A DNA stretch of 64,000 bases, taken from the NCBI GenBank assembly GCA_000619965.1, contig KK211045.1, positions 736 to 64,735 of the forward strand. Direction: 5' to 3'. Shown piece after piece: positions 1 to 7,416 of this stretch (position 1 is the first letter of the stretch; each line of letters opens with the position of its first letter). The translations under genes and the position numbers were made by a program. Source of the DNA: Propionibacteriaceae bacterium P6A17. GTDB lineage: Bacteria; Actinomycetota; Actinomycetes; Propionibacteriales; Propionibacteriaceae. Under the pieces are notes generated by a model that did not search any database, had not been told where the DNA came from, and saw nothing but the letters and a program-made list of their open reading frames with translations.

Positions 1-168
1 CGTGGTCCGCGGAAGTTTGAGGATCGTGGTCCGCGGAAGTTTGAGGATCGTGGTCCGCGGAAGTTTGAGGATCGCGGTCCACGGAAGTTCGACGATCGTG
101 GCCCCCGGAGGTACGACGATCGTGGCCCCCGGAGGTACGACGACCGCGGCCCGCGTCAGCGGGGAGGT
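1..168 (+). repeat. 24-bp tandem repeat coding for octapeptides
   Basis: Seven 24-bp units run from base 1. The first three (1-24, 25-48, 49-72) are identical and encode RGPRKFED. The next units drift to RGPRKFDD, RGPRRYDD, RGPRRYDD and a degenerate last copy. The array probably continues upstream of the window. Identical neighbouring copies suggest recent slippage or gene conversion. Confidence 0.9.
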
Positions 169-1155
169 CGTGATGACGCGCGCGGCGCCCGTCAGTTCGT
201 CGGAGATCGTCGCTCTTCCTGGCGGGACGAGCGTGGCTCCGTCGAGCGTGAGGACCGTCGTCGTGACGAGAGGGTCATCGTCGGCCCGGAGATTCCTGAG
301 GGCTTCGACGAGAAGTCGCTGTCGTTCGGGGTACGTGCGGAGCTGCGCGGATTGTCCAAGGATCGCTCGGAGCGCGTCGCCGCTCACATCTGGGCCGCGG
401 GTCAGCTCGTCGACGTGGATCCGGAGCTTGCGTTCGAGCACGCCGAGACCGCCCGCCAGCTGGCCCCGCGGCTGCCCATCGTCCGGGAGGCCGCCGCGGA
501 GACGGCCTACGCGGCAGGCAAGTACGACGTGGCGCTGCGGGAGTACCGGGCCATTCGTCGCATGTCCGGTGGCGATGAACTGATCCCCGTGCTCGCCGAC
601 TGTGAGCGCGCACTGGGCCGTCCCCGCGACGCCCTGGAGACGCTCGCAGAGCTTGATACCAGGCAGTCGCCGCCCGCTGTGGTCATCGAGGCGGTGATCG
701 TCGAGGCGGGAGCTCGCGACGACCTCGGCCAGCGCGAGGAGGGTTTGCGTCTGCTCAAGCGCGTGGCGCAGCAGGAGGTCGGCCCGGCCTTCGCGCGTGC
801 CCGACTCTTCTACGCCTACGCAGATCTCCTGCTGGCCGATGGCAGGGAAGCCGCCGCCCGTGAGGCGTTCGTTCGCGCGAGCGAACTCGATCGCAGCGGC
901 GAGCTGGACACCTCCGACCGCATCGCGCTGCTCGACGGCGTGACGTTGCCGGAGTCGTTCGACGACGACGAGGAGGACCAGTGGGACGGTGAGGCACGCG
1001 AGGACGACGAGGTCGAGGCGCCCGAGAGCGACGACGTCGAGGCGCCCGAGAGCGACGACGTCGAGGCGCCCGAGAGCGCAGCCGCTGCAGCCCCGTCGCA
1101 CGAGGACGAGCCCTCGGCCGACGAAGAGGGACTTGCCAGCGAGGAGGATCGGTGA
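1..1155 (+). CDS. TPR-like repeat protein with octapeptide repeats (5' end outside window)
   Basis: The frame is open from base 1 with no credible start, so the N-terminus lies upstream. Residues 1-56 are octapeptide repeats of the form RGPR(K/R)(F/Y)(E/D)D. A charged linker follows, then from about residue 110 an alanine-rich helical region (AHIWAAGQLVDVDPELAFEH, LPIVREAAAETAYAAGKYDV) that reads as tetratricopeptide repeats, and a tail with three (D/E)DVEAPES repeats. The gene stands where mycobacteria carry a TPR protein (Rv1691), just ahead of a HAD phosphatase, a small protein and tlyA. It ends in a GTGA overlap with the next gene, so the two are probably co-translated. TPRs usually mediate protein contacts; no partner is known here. 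An internal ATG start near 352 is possible, but it would drop the repeats, which are in frame and show codon-level repetition. Confidence 0.75.
   Translation, partial: RGPRKFEDRGPRKFEDRGPRKFEDRGPRKFDDRGPRRYDDRGPRRYDDRGPRQRGGRDDARGARQFVGDRRSSWRDERGSVEREDRRRDERVIVGPEIPEGFDEKSLSFGVRAELRGLSKDRSERVAAHIWAAGQLVDVDPELAFEHAETARQLAPRLPIVREAAAETAYAAGKYDVALREYRAIRRMSGGDELIPVLADCERALGRPRDALETLAELDTRQSPPAVVIEAVIVEAGARDDLGQREEGLRLLKRVAQQEVGPAFARARLFYAYADLLLADGREAAAREAFVRASELDRSGELDTSDRIALLDGVTLPESFDDDEEDQWDGEAREDDEVEAPESDDVEAPESDDVEAPESAAAAAPSHEDEPSADEEGLASEEDR
1006..1077 (+). repeat. 24-bp tandem repeat in the acidic C-terminal tail
   Basis: Three 24-bp units (1006-1029, 1030-1053, 1054-1077) encode DEVEAPES, DDVEAPES and DDVEAPES. 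The second and third are identical at the DNA level. This is a second octapeptide array in the same protein, unrelated in sequence to the basic N-terminal one. Confidence 0.9.
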
Positions 1156-2141
1156 GGCTCGTCGATTTCTTCGACGCCGCACTGTTCGACCTCGACGGGG
1201 TCGTCTACCTGGGGCCGCGCGCAGTCGACGGCGCACCCGCGGCCTTCGCGGCGCTCCGCTCCAGTGGCGTGAAGGTGGGCTTCGTCACCAACAATGCCGG
1301 CCGCACCCCTGCGACGGTGGCGGCCCACCTCGTCGAACTGGGCATCGAGGCGGGCGAGGGCGACGTGGTCAACTCGACGATGGCGCTGATCTCGATGCTC
1401 GCAGCCGAGTACCCGCGGGGGGCGCGCCTGCTGCCGGTGGGTGCCCCGGCCCTGCCCGAGCAGCTCCGGGTGGCGGGGTTCGAGGTCGTCGAGCAGGCAT
1501 CGCAGCGCCCAGACGCCGTCGTGCAGGGCTACGATCCGCGGCTGTCGTGGCCGCAGCTCGAGGAGGGAATCCATGCGATCCAGTCGGGCGCCCGCTGGTT
1601 CTTGGCAAACCCGGACCTCACCCGCCCCACCGACAAGGGGATCGTCCCCGGTGTGGGCGCCCAGGCGTACGCGGTGCAGGTCTGCGTCGACGTGACCCCC
1701 GCCATCGCAGGCAAGCCCTACCCGCCGCTGCTCGACGAGACCGTGCGCCGGATGCAGGCGCAGCATCCGATCTTCGTCGGCGACCGGCTCGACACCGACG
1801 TCCTCGGCGCGAACAACGTCTCGATGGCGTCGCTGTTCGTCTTCACCGGCGCCCACGGGAAGTGGGACCTCGCCGCAGCAGACCCGGCGCACCGGCCGAC
1901 GACCATCGGCGCCGACGTCGCCGCGCTGCTCAAGCCCGCGCGCACGGCTGTCGTCGATGGCCCCGTGGCGCGCTGTGGGGCCCAGACCGCGACGGCCTCC
2001 GACGGCCGAGGCGTCCTCACCTCGCACCCGTCGGGCCTCGAGGAGGAGCTCGATGCGCTCTGGGCGCTGCTGCAGCTCGCCTGGGGTGAGGTGGGCGTCG
2101 ACATCGCCGACGCGCTGTCGGCGCTGGAGCTCCTACGATGA
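1152..2141 (+). CDS. HAD-IIA family phosphatase (Rv1692-like)
   Basis: A 329-residue HAD-superfamily hydrolase. The nucleophile motif is FDLDGVVY (Asp13 and Asp15), the second motif is FVTNNAGRT near residue 45, and the acidic Mg-binding motif is VGDRLDTD near 211, giving the order typical of NagD/PGPase-type HAD-IIA enzymes. The mycobacterial orthologue in the same position is described as a glycerol-3-phosphate phosphatase. That substrate is carried over from gene order and was not read from the sequence. The GTG start overlaps the stop of the TPR gene (GTGA), and the stop overlaps the start of the next small gene (ATGA), which marks a tight operon. The C-terminal 60 residues extend beyond the HAD core. 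Confidence 0.85.
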   Translation: MRLVDFFDAALFDLDGVVYLGPRAVDGAPAAFAALRSSGVKVGFVTNNAGRTPATVAAHLVELGIEAGEGDVVNSTMALISMLAAEYPRGARLLPVGAPALPEQLRVAGFEVVEQASQRPDAVVQGYDPRLSWPQLEEGIHAIQSGARWFLANPDLTRPTDKGIVPGVGAQAYAVQVCVDVTPAIAGKPYPPLLDETVRRMQAQHPIFVGDRLDTDVLGANNVSMASLFVFTGAHGKWDLAAADPAHRPTTIGADVAALLKPARTAVVDGPVARCGAQTATASDGRGVLTSHPSGLEEELDALWALLQLAWGEVGVDIADALSALELLR

Positions 2142-2338
2142 GCCCGACGCCCCTCGACGGCACGCCCGCGGTCGTCAAGCGCACGCAGCTCGTCGAGCAA
2201 CTGTTGGAGGCGCTCGACGGCGTCGAGGAGCTGGCCGTCGAGGAGCAACTCACGTGGTTGGGCCAGGCGCAGGACGTCCTCTCCGGCGTGCTCCGCGGCG
2301 ATGACGTGGCCCAACTTCGGATCCCGGGCATCGGGTGA
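2138..2338 (+). CDS. small conserved protein between HAD phosphatase and tlyA
   Basis: A 66-residue acidic, mostly helical protein without recognisable motif, membrane segment or signal peptide. Its start overlaps the phosphatase stop (ATGA) and its stop overlaps the GTG of tlyA, so translation is very likely coupled. Mycobacteria have a small gene of unknown function (Rv1693) at the same place. The function is unknown. Confidence 0.75.
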   Translation: MSPTPLDGTPAVVKRTQLVEQLLEALDGVEELAVEEQLTWLGQAQDVLSGVLRGDDVAQLRIPGIG

Positions 2339-3093
2339 GGCTCGACGTCGCTCTCGTCGAGCGCGGTCTCGCGCGCTCCCGCAACCGCGCTGCCCGACTC
2401 ATCGCGGAGGGGAGGGTGCTCGTCGACGGCCAGCTGGCGGCGAAACCCTCGCAGCAGATCGAGGAGGCGACGGTGATCGTCGCCGACACCGAGAAGTGGG
2501 TCTCGCGCGCCGCCCACAAACTCATCGCAGCCCTGGACGCCTCGGACACGCCCGTGCCGGGGCGGGTGCTGGACGCCGGGGCCTCCACCGGAGGGTTCAC
2601 GCAGGTGTGCCTCGCGCGCGGTGCGCGACGGGTGTACGCCGTCGACGTCGGGCACGGCCAGCTCGTCGAGGAGCTCGCCTCCGACCCGCGCGTGGCCGCC
2701 CACGAGGGACTGAACCTTCGCGATCTCACGCTCGCCGACGTCGAAGGGGAGCCCGTCGAGCTCGTCGTCGGAGATGTGAGCTTCATTTCGCTGCGGCTCA
2801 TCCTCGGCCCGCTGCTCGCAGTCTGCCGCGGGACCGCGCTGCTGCTCGTCAAGCCGCAGTTCGAGGTGGGAAGGCAGGGGCTCGACGACGGCGGCATCGT
2901 GCGAGACTCCGGCCTGCGCCACCGGGCGGTCGCGGACGTCATCGCGGAGGCCGAGCGGCTCGGCTGGCGGTGCGACTGGCAGGCGCCGAGCGCGGTGCCG
3001 GGCACGCACGGCAATGTGGAACACTTCGTCCGGCTGCGCGACGCACGAGAGCGGCCCGGGGGCGGGCGCACTGGACCTAGACTGGGCCCATGA
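2335..3093 (+). CDS. tlyA: TlyA-type rRNA 2'-O-methyltransferase
   Basis: A 252-residue protein with an N-terminal S4 RNA-binding domain (about 1-60) and an FtsJ-like Rossmann methyltransferase. The SAM-binding motif VLDAGASTGGFTQV begins near residue 79. DVSFISL and LLLVKPQFEVGR carry the expected Asp and Lys of the K-D-K-E set. Family members methylate 16S and 23S rRNA at capreomycin-relevant cytidines. The GTG start overlaps the preceding stop. The gene ends at the ATG of the malic enzyme gene. The usual nadK neighbour is displaced by that gene. Confidence 0.93.
   Translation: MRLDVALVERGLARSRNRAARLIAEGRVLVDGQLAAKPSQQIEEATVIVADTEKWVSRAAHKLIAALDASDTPVPGRVLDAGASTGGFTQVCLARGARRVYAVDVGHGQLVEELASDPRVAAHEGLNLRDLTLADVEGEPVELVVGDVSFISLRLILGPLLAVCRGTALLLVKPQFEVGRQGLDDGGIVRDSGLRHRAVADVIAEAERLGWRCDWQAPSAVPGTHGNVEHFVRLRDARERPGGGRTGPRLGP
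3078..3083 (+). promoter_or_regulatory. -10 hexamer of probable leaderless promoter for malic enzyme
   Basis: TAGACT lies 6 nt before the ATG at 3090, inside the end of tlyA. No Shine-Dalgarno sequence is visible, which suits a leaderless mRNA in addition to read-through. Confidence 0.45.
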
Positions 3094-4799
3094 GCGAGAC
3101 GCAGGCCCCCTACCTGGAATTGGACAACGGCGAACAAATCCCCATCACGGTACGCGGCTACCAACTGCTGAACCGCCCGATGCTGAACCGAGGCACCGCC
3201 TTCACGCACGAGGAACGACGGGCGCTCGGCCTCGTCGGCCTGCTCCCGCCGGGGCACCAGACCCTCGACGAGCAGGTGCGTCGCGTCTACCGGCAGTTCC
3301 AGCAGCAGCCCAGCGACCTCGCGAAGAACGTCTTCCTCACGCACATGCGCGACCGCAACGAGGTGCTCTACTACCGCCTGATCTCCGACCACATCGAGGA
3401 GATGCTGCCCATCGTCTACACACCCACGATCGGCCAGGCGATCGAGGAGTACAGCCAGTGGTACTCCCGCCCACGCGGCGTCTACCTCTCCATCGAACGC
3501 CCCGACGACGTCGAGGAGTCGTTGCGCAACTACGGCCTCGACGCGGACGAGGTGGACCTCGTCGTCGTCACCGACTCGGAGGGCATCCTCGGCATCGGCG
3601 ACCAGGGGGTGGGCGGCATCGCCATCACGACGGGCAAGCTGGCGGTCTACACCGCTGCCGCGGGCATCCATCCCAGACGGTGCGTGCCCGTCGTGCTCGA
3701 CGTCGGCACCGACAACCTGCGCCTGCTGCAGAGCGAAAACTACGTGGGCGCTCGCCGCGCGCGCGTCCGCGGCGAACGCTACGACGAATTCGTCGACCAC
3801 TTCGTACAGACGGTGCGCAAGCTGTTCCCCAACGCGATGCTTCATTTCGAGGACTTCTCCGCCAGCAACGCACACCGCATCCTCCAGCGCTACCGCGACG
3901 AGCTGTGCACCTTCAACGACGACATCCAGGGCACCGCGTCGGTGGTGCTCGCCGCGGCGCTCGCGGCCGTCCAGCGCACCGGCACCCGCATGCGCGACCA
4001 GCGCATCGTCGTCCACGGTGCGGGCACCGCAGGCGTGGGCATCGCGGACGCCATGCGTGACGTGATGATGCAGGAGGGGCTCACGAGGGAGGAGGCCAAC
4101 GCGCGCTTCTGGTGCCTCGGCAGCCGGGGGCTCATCGTGCGCGGCATGCGGGTGCGCGACTTCCAGGAGCCCTACGCGCGCCCGGCCGACGAGGTCGAGG
4201 GCTGGGACGCCGACGGCGACGGACGCATCGACCTGGCCGACGTCGTCCGCGAGGCCCAGCCGACCGTGCTCATCGGCACGTCCGCCCAGCCCGGCGCCTT
4301 CACCGAGGAGATCGTGCGGCAGATGCGCAAGCACGCCCCGCGCCCCATCATCATGGCGCTGTCCAACCCGACGCCGCTGGCCGAGGCCGTGCCCGCGGAC
4401 CTGCTCGAGTGGACCGACGGTAGGGCGCTGATCGCGACCGGCTCGCCCTTCGCCCCGGTGATCCGCGGCGCCGACCGCTACGAGATCGCCCAAGCCAACA
4501 ACGCCCTGGTCTTCCCGGGGCTCGGTCTCGGGGTGGCGGTGTGCCAGGCGTCGCGCGTGTCCGACGCCATGGTCATCGCCGCCGCGCGCGCCGTCGCCTC
4601 GCTCAGCGAGCAGGATCAGCGCAGGGGCGCGTCGCTGCTGCCATCGGTCAACCAGCTCCGCGTCGTGTCCGCGACGGTGGCCCTCGCGGTCGTCGAGCAG
4701 GCGCAGCGGGAGGGGCTGGCGCAACACATCGTCGAGGACCCGCTGCAGGACGTGCTCGACGCCATGTGGAAGCCGGAGTATGCCAAGGTCGTCCTCTGA
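3090..4799 (+). CDS. NAD-dependent malic enzyme
   Basis: A 569-residue protein of the usual length for the SfcA/MaeA group, which oxidatively decarboxylates malate to pyruvate. The N-terminal domain has MLPIVYTPTIGQAIEEYSQW with the catalytic Tyr, GILGIGDQGVGGI and LHFEDFSASNAHRIL. The metal and malate region TFNDDIQGTASV follows. The Rossmann dinucleotide motif is VHGAGTAGVGIADAM near residue 308. PIIMALSNPTPLAEA near the C-terminus is also family-typical. The ATG overlaps the tlyA stop. The gene sits between tlyA and nadK, which are usually adjacent in actinobacteria, so it looks like a lineage-specific insertion. NAD rather than NADP use is inferred from family resemblance only. Confidence 0.93.
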   Translation: MSETQAPYLELDNGEQIPITVRGYQLLNRPMLNRGTAFTHEERRALGLVGLLPPGHQTLDEQVRRVYRQFQQQPSDLAKNVFLTHMRDRNEVLYYRLISDHIEEMLPIVYTPTIGQAIEEYSQWYSRPRGVYLSIERPDDVEESLRNYGLDADEVDLVVVTDSEGILGIGDQGVGGIAITTGKLAVYTAAAGIHPRRCVPVVLDVGTDNLRLLQSENYVGARRARVRGERYDEFVDHFVQTVRKLFPNAMLHFEDFSASNAHRILQRYRDELCTFNDDIQGTASVVLAAALAAVQRTGTRMRDQRIVVHGAGTAGVGIADAMRDVMMQEGLTREEANARFWCLGSRGLIVRGMRVRDFQEPYARPADEVEGWDADGDGRIDLADVVREAQPTVLIGTSAQPGAFTEEIVRQMRKHAPRPIIMALSNPTPLAEAVPADLLEWTDGRALIATGSPFAPVIRGADRYEIAQANNALVFPGLGLGVAVCQASRVSDAMVIAAARAVASLSEQDQRRGASLLPSVNQLRVVSATVALAVVEQAQREGLAQHIVEDPLQDVLDAMWKPEYAKVVL

Positions 4800-4835
4800 G
4801 CCGTTCGTGGCGCACGGCCGTCGCCGGCCATGTCC

Positions 4836-4841
4836 TAGGGT
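4836..4841 (+). promoter_or_regulatory. -10 hexamer of probable leaderless promoter for nadK
   Basis: TAGGGT lies 6 nt before the GTG at 4848 in the 48-nt gap after the malic enzyme gene. No ribosome binding site is visible. Confidence 0.45.
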
Positions 4842-4847
4842 AGAGGC

Positions 4848-5738
4848 GTGACTCGAACGGTAGCGGTATTCCTCCATCCCGAGAAGGAGGAGGCGATCGT
4901 CGGTGCGGCGTCGTTCATCGACGCCATCGCAGCATTCGGCATGCAGGCGGCCCTGCGCGGCGTCGACATGGTGCGCATCTCCGGACGCACGAGCGGCCCC
5001 ATCCTGGAGCTCGACGAAGCCACCGACATCGAGATCGTCGTGGTCTTCGGCGGCGACGGGACGATCCTGCGCGCCGCGGCGTGGGCGCTGCCGCTCGACG
5101 TGCCCGTGCTCGGCGTGAACCTGGGCCACGTCGGTTTCCTCGCGGAGTTGGAGCCCTCCGACATCTCCGCGCTGCCGCAGACCGTCGCCGAGCGCGACTA
5201 CCACGTCGAGGAGCGGCTCGTGCTCGACATGGTCATCCTCCGCGACGGGCAGGAACGGGCCCGCGCCCACGCGATCAACGAGGTGTCGCTCGAAAAGCTG
5301 GCCCGCGAGCGGATGCTGAACCTGCTGGTGAGCGTCGACGGGAGACCGCTCAGCAGGTGGAGCTGCGACGGCGTGCTGGTCAGCACCCCCACGGGCTCGA
5401 CGGCGTACGGCTTCTCCGCCGGGGGGCCGGTCATCTGGCCCGACGTGCAGGCGATGCTGATCGTGCCGCTGGCGGCCCACGCCCTGTTCAACCGCCCGCT
5501 CGTGCTGAGCCCCACGTCCGTCGTGCGCATCGAGCAGGCCGCAGCCGGGCCGTCGGGCGTGATCTGGTGCGACGGCAACCAGCAGTTCGCGCTGGAGCCG
5601 GGCGACGAGGTGCGCGTCACGTCCGCGGCCCAGCGGCTGCAGATCGCGCGGTTGTCGGAGCAGCCCTTCACCACCCGGCTCGTCAAGAAGTTCGCGCTGC
5701 CCGTCCACGGGTGGGGGAGTGGTCGTGGTGCTCACTGA
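4848..5738 (+). CDS. nadK: NAD kinase
   Basis: A 296-residue ATP- or polyphosphate-dependent NAD kinase that makes NADP. The GGDGT motif (VVVFGGDGTILRAA) is near residue 68, the NE motif is AHAINEVSLEK, and the substrate loop is STPTGSTAYGFSAGGPV near 181. The GTG start fits the leaderless promoter just upstream. The gene overlaps the start of recN, which is the conserved actinobacterial pair. Confidence 0.95.
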   Translation: MTRTVAVFLHPEKEEAIVGAASFIDAIAAFGMQAALRGVDMVRISGRTSGPILELDEATDIEIVVVFGGDGTILRAAAWALPLDVPVLGVNLGHVGFLAELEPSDISALPQTVAERDYHVEERLVLDMVILRDGQERARAHAINEVSLEKLARERMLNLLVSVDGRPLSRWSCDGVLVSTPTGSTAYGFSAGGPVIWPDVQAMLIVPLAAHALFNRPLVLSPTSVVRIEQAAAGPSGVIWCDGNQQFALEPGDEVRVTSAAQRLQIARLSEQPFTTRLVKKFALPVHGWGSGRGAH

Positions 5739-7392
5739 GCTGACCCTCACCGACTTCGGGGTCGTCGAGGCCACCTCGCTCGAACTGCGGCCCGGGCTCG
5801 TGGCGCTGACCGGCGAGACCGGCGCGGGCAAGACGATGGTCGTCTCGGGGCTCGGCCACCTGCTCGGGCAGCGCGCCGACGCAGGCATCGTCCGCAGGGG
5901 TGCGCAGCGCGCAGTCGTCGCGGGGCGCTGGCAGGTCGACGCGGCGACGGCGTCGCTCGTGGCCGGGCTGGGCGGGGCCTGCGACGACGGCGAGCTCATC
6001 ACGATCCGTCAGGTTGCCGCCACGGGCCGATCGAAGGCGGTCGTCGGCGGCGCGCCGGTGCCGGTGTCCGCGCTGGCGGGCCTCGAGCTGGCGACGATCC
6101 ACGGCCAGTCCGAGCAGCTCCGGCTCGGCACCCCGGAGCGGCAACGCGAACTCCTCGACGCCCACGCGCGCCCGGCGGGCCTGGCCCGCTACCGGCAGGC
6201 GTGGGCCGAGCGGGCAGCGGCGGCCGCCGAGCTGGGGGAGCTCGAGTCGGCCTCCCAAGAGCGTGCCCGCGAGGCCGACATGCTGCGCTTCGGACTCGAC
6301 GAGATCGCCGCCGTCGAGCCCCTGCCGGGCGAGGACGAGCAGCTTGCCGCGGAGCAGGCGCGCCTGCTCGATCTCGACGACCTGCGCCAGCTCGCCGCCC
6401 GCGCCCACGCAGCGCTGAGCGGGAACGACGACGACTTCGACGTGCCGTCGGCCGTCGGGCTCGTCGGCGATGCCGCCAAGACGCTCACCACCCTCGCGGA
6501 CCGGGACCCGTCCGCCGACGGCCTGCGCACGCGCGCGCTCGAGGCGAGGCTGCTCGTCGAGGAGCTCGCCCAAGAGCTGGCCTCCTACCTGGCGGACCTC
6601 GTCGACGACCCGCTGCGCCTCGAAGCCGTCTCTGCCCGACGCGCCGCGCTCGCGACGCTCACCCGCAAGTACGGCGCCACCACCTTCGAGGTGATCGACT
6701 GGGCCGGACGTGCGGCTGCACGACTCGGCACGCTCGACGGCTCCGACGACCGCATCGCCGACCTGCGCGTGCGCCTCGAAGCCCTCGACGCGGAGCTCGC
6801 CGAGCTCGCCGGCGGCATCTCGAAGGCCCGACGGGCGGCCGCGGACTCCCTCGCCACAGCGGCCCGGGGCGAGCTGGCAGCGCTGGCCATGCCCCACGCG
6901 AGGCTGGAGTTCGTCGTCGAGGAGCAGGAGCTGGGCCCGCACGGCGCAGACCGCGTGGAGCTGCTGTTCGCCGCCAATCCCGGCTCCCAGCTCGCGCCGC
7001 TCGGCAAGGTGGCCTCGGGTGGCGAGCTGTCGCGCGTGCGCCTCGCGCTCGAGGTGGTATTGGCGGACGCCGACGGTCACACGTTCGTCTTCGACGAGGT
7101 CGACGCGGGGGTGGGCGGTGCCGTCGGTCTCGAGATCGGCCGGCGCCTCCAGCGGCTGGCACAGAACTCGCAGGTGATCGTCGTCACGCACCTGGCACAG
7201 GTGGCGGCATTCGCCGACCAGCATCTGGTCGTGCGCAAGTCCAGCGACGGCGAGGTGACGACCTCCGACGTGGTGGAGGTCTCCGACGACGCCCGAGTCG
7301 CGGAGCTCGCGCGCATGATGGGCGGCAACGCCGACACGCAGGCGGCACGACGGCACGCCCGCGAACTCCTGACGAGCGCCAGTCGGGGCTGA
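5728..7392 (+). CDS. recN: DNA repair protein RecN
   Basis: A 554-residue SMC-like ATPase for double-strand-break repair. Walker A is GETGAGKT near residue 30, a coiled-coil arm spans about 150-370, the ABC signature is ASGGELSRVRLALE near 428, and Walker B is FVFDEVDAGVGG near 451. In-frame GTG codons at 5719, 5725 and 5728 compete as starts. I chose 5728 because the family begins with a Leu-Thr-Glu-Leu-like strand directly before DFGVVE, and the purine tract at 5712-5719 then stands about 9 nt away. The gene overlaps nadK by 11 nt. No LexA-type box is evident upstream. Confidence 0.93.
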   Translation: MLTELTLTDFGVVEATSLELRPGLVALTGETGAGKTMVVSGLGHLLGQRADAGIVRRGAQRAVVAGRWQVDAATASLVAGLGGACDDGELITIRQVAATGRSKAVVGGAPVPVSALAGLELATIHGQSEQLRLGTPERQRELLDAHARPAGLARYRQAWAERAAAAAELGELESASQERAREADMLRFGLDEIAAVEPLPGEDEQLAAEQARLLDLDDLRQLAARAHAALSGNDDDFDVPSAVGLVGDAAKTLTTLADRDPSADGLRTRALEARLLVEELAQELASYLADLVDDPLRLEAVSARRAALATLTRKYGATTFEVIDWAGRAAARLGTLDGSDDRIADLRVRLEALDAELAELAGGISKARRAAADSLATAARGELAALAMPHARLEFVVEEQELGPHGADRVELLFAANPGSQLAPLGKVASGGELSRVRLALEVVLADADGHTFVFDEVDAGVGGAVGLEIGRRLQRLAQNSQVIVVTHLAQVAAFADQHLVVRKSSDGEVTTSDVVEVSDDARVAELARMMGGNADTQAARRHARELLTSASRG

Positions 7393-7403
7393 CCCGCGCC
7401 CGG

Positions 7404-7409
7404 TAGAGT
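7404..7409 (+). promoter_or_regulatory. -10 hexamer of probable leaderless promoter for polA
   Basis: TAGAGT lies 7 nt before the GTG at 7417. There is no Shine-Dalgarno match between them. Confidence 0.45.
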
Positions 7410-7416
7410 CGGCGGG

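Noticed and set aside
2250-6002. A minus-strand open frame of about 1,250 codons opposite tlyA, malic enzyme and nadK
   Set aside because: Composition is typical of antisense GC-rich DNA, and all three plus-strand genes have clear catalytic motifs.
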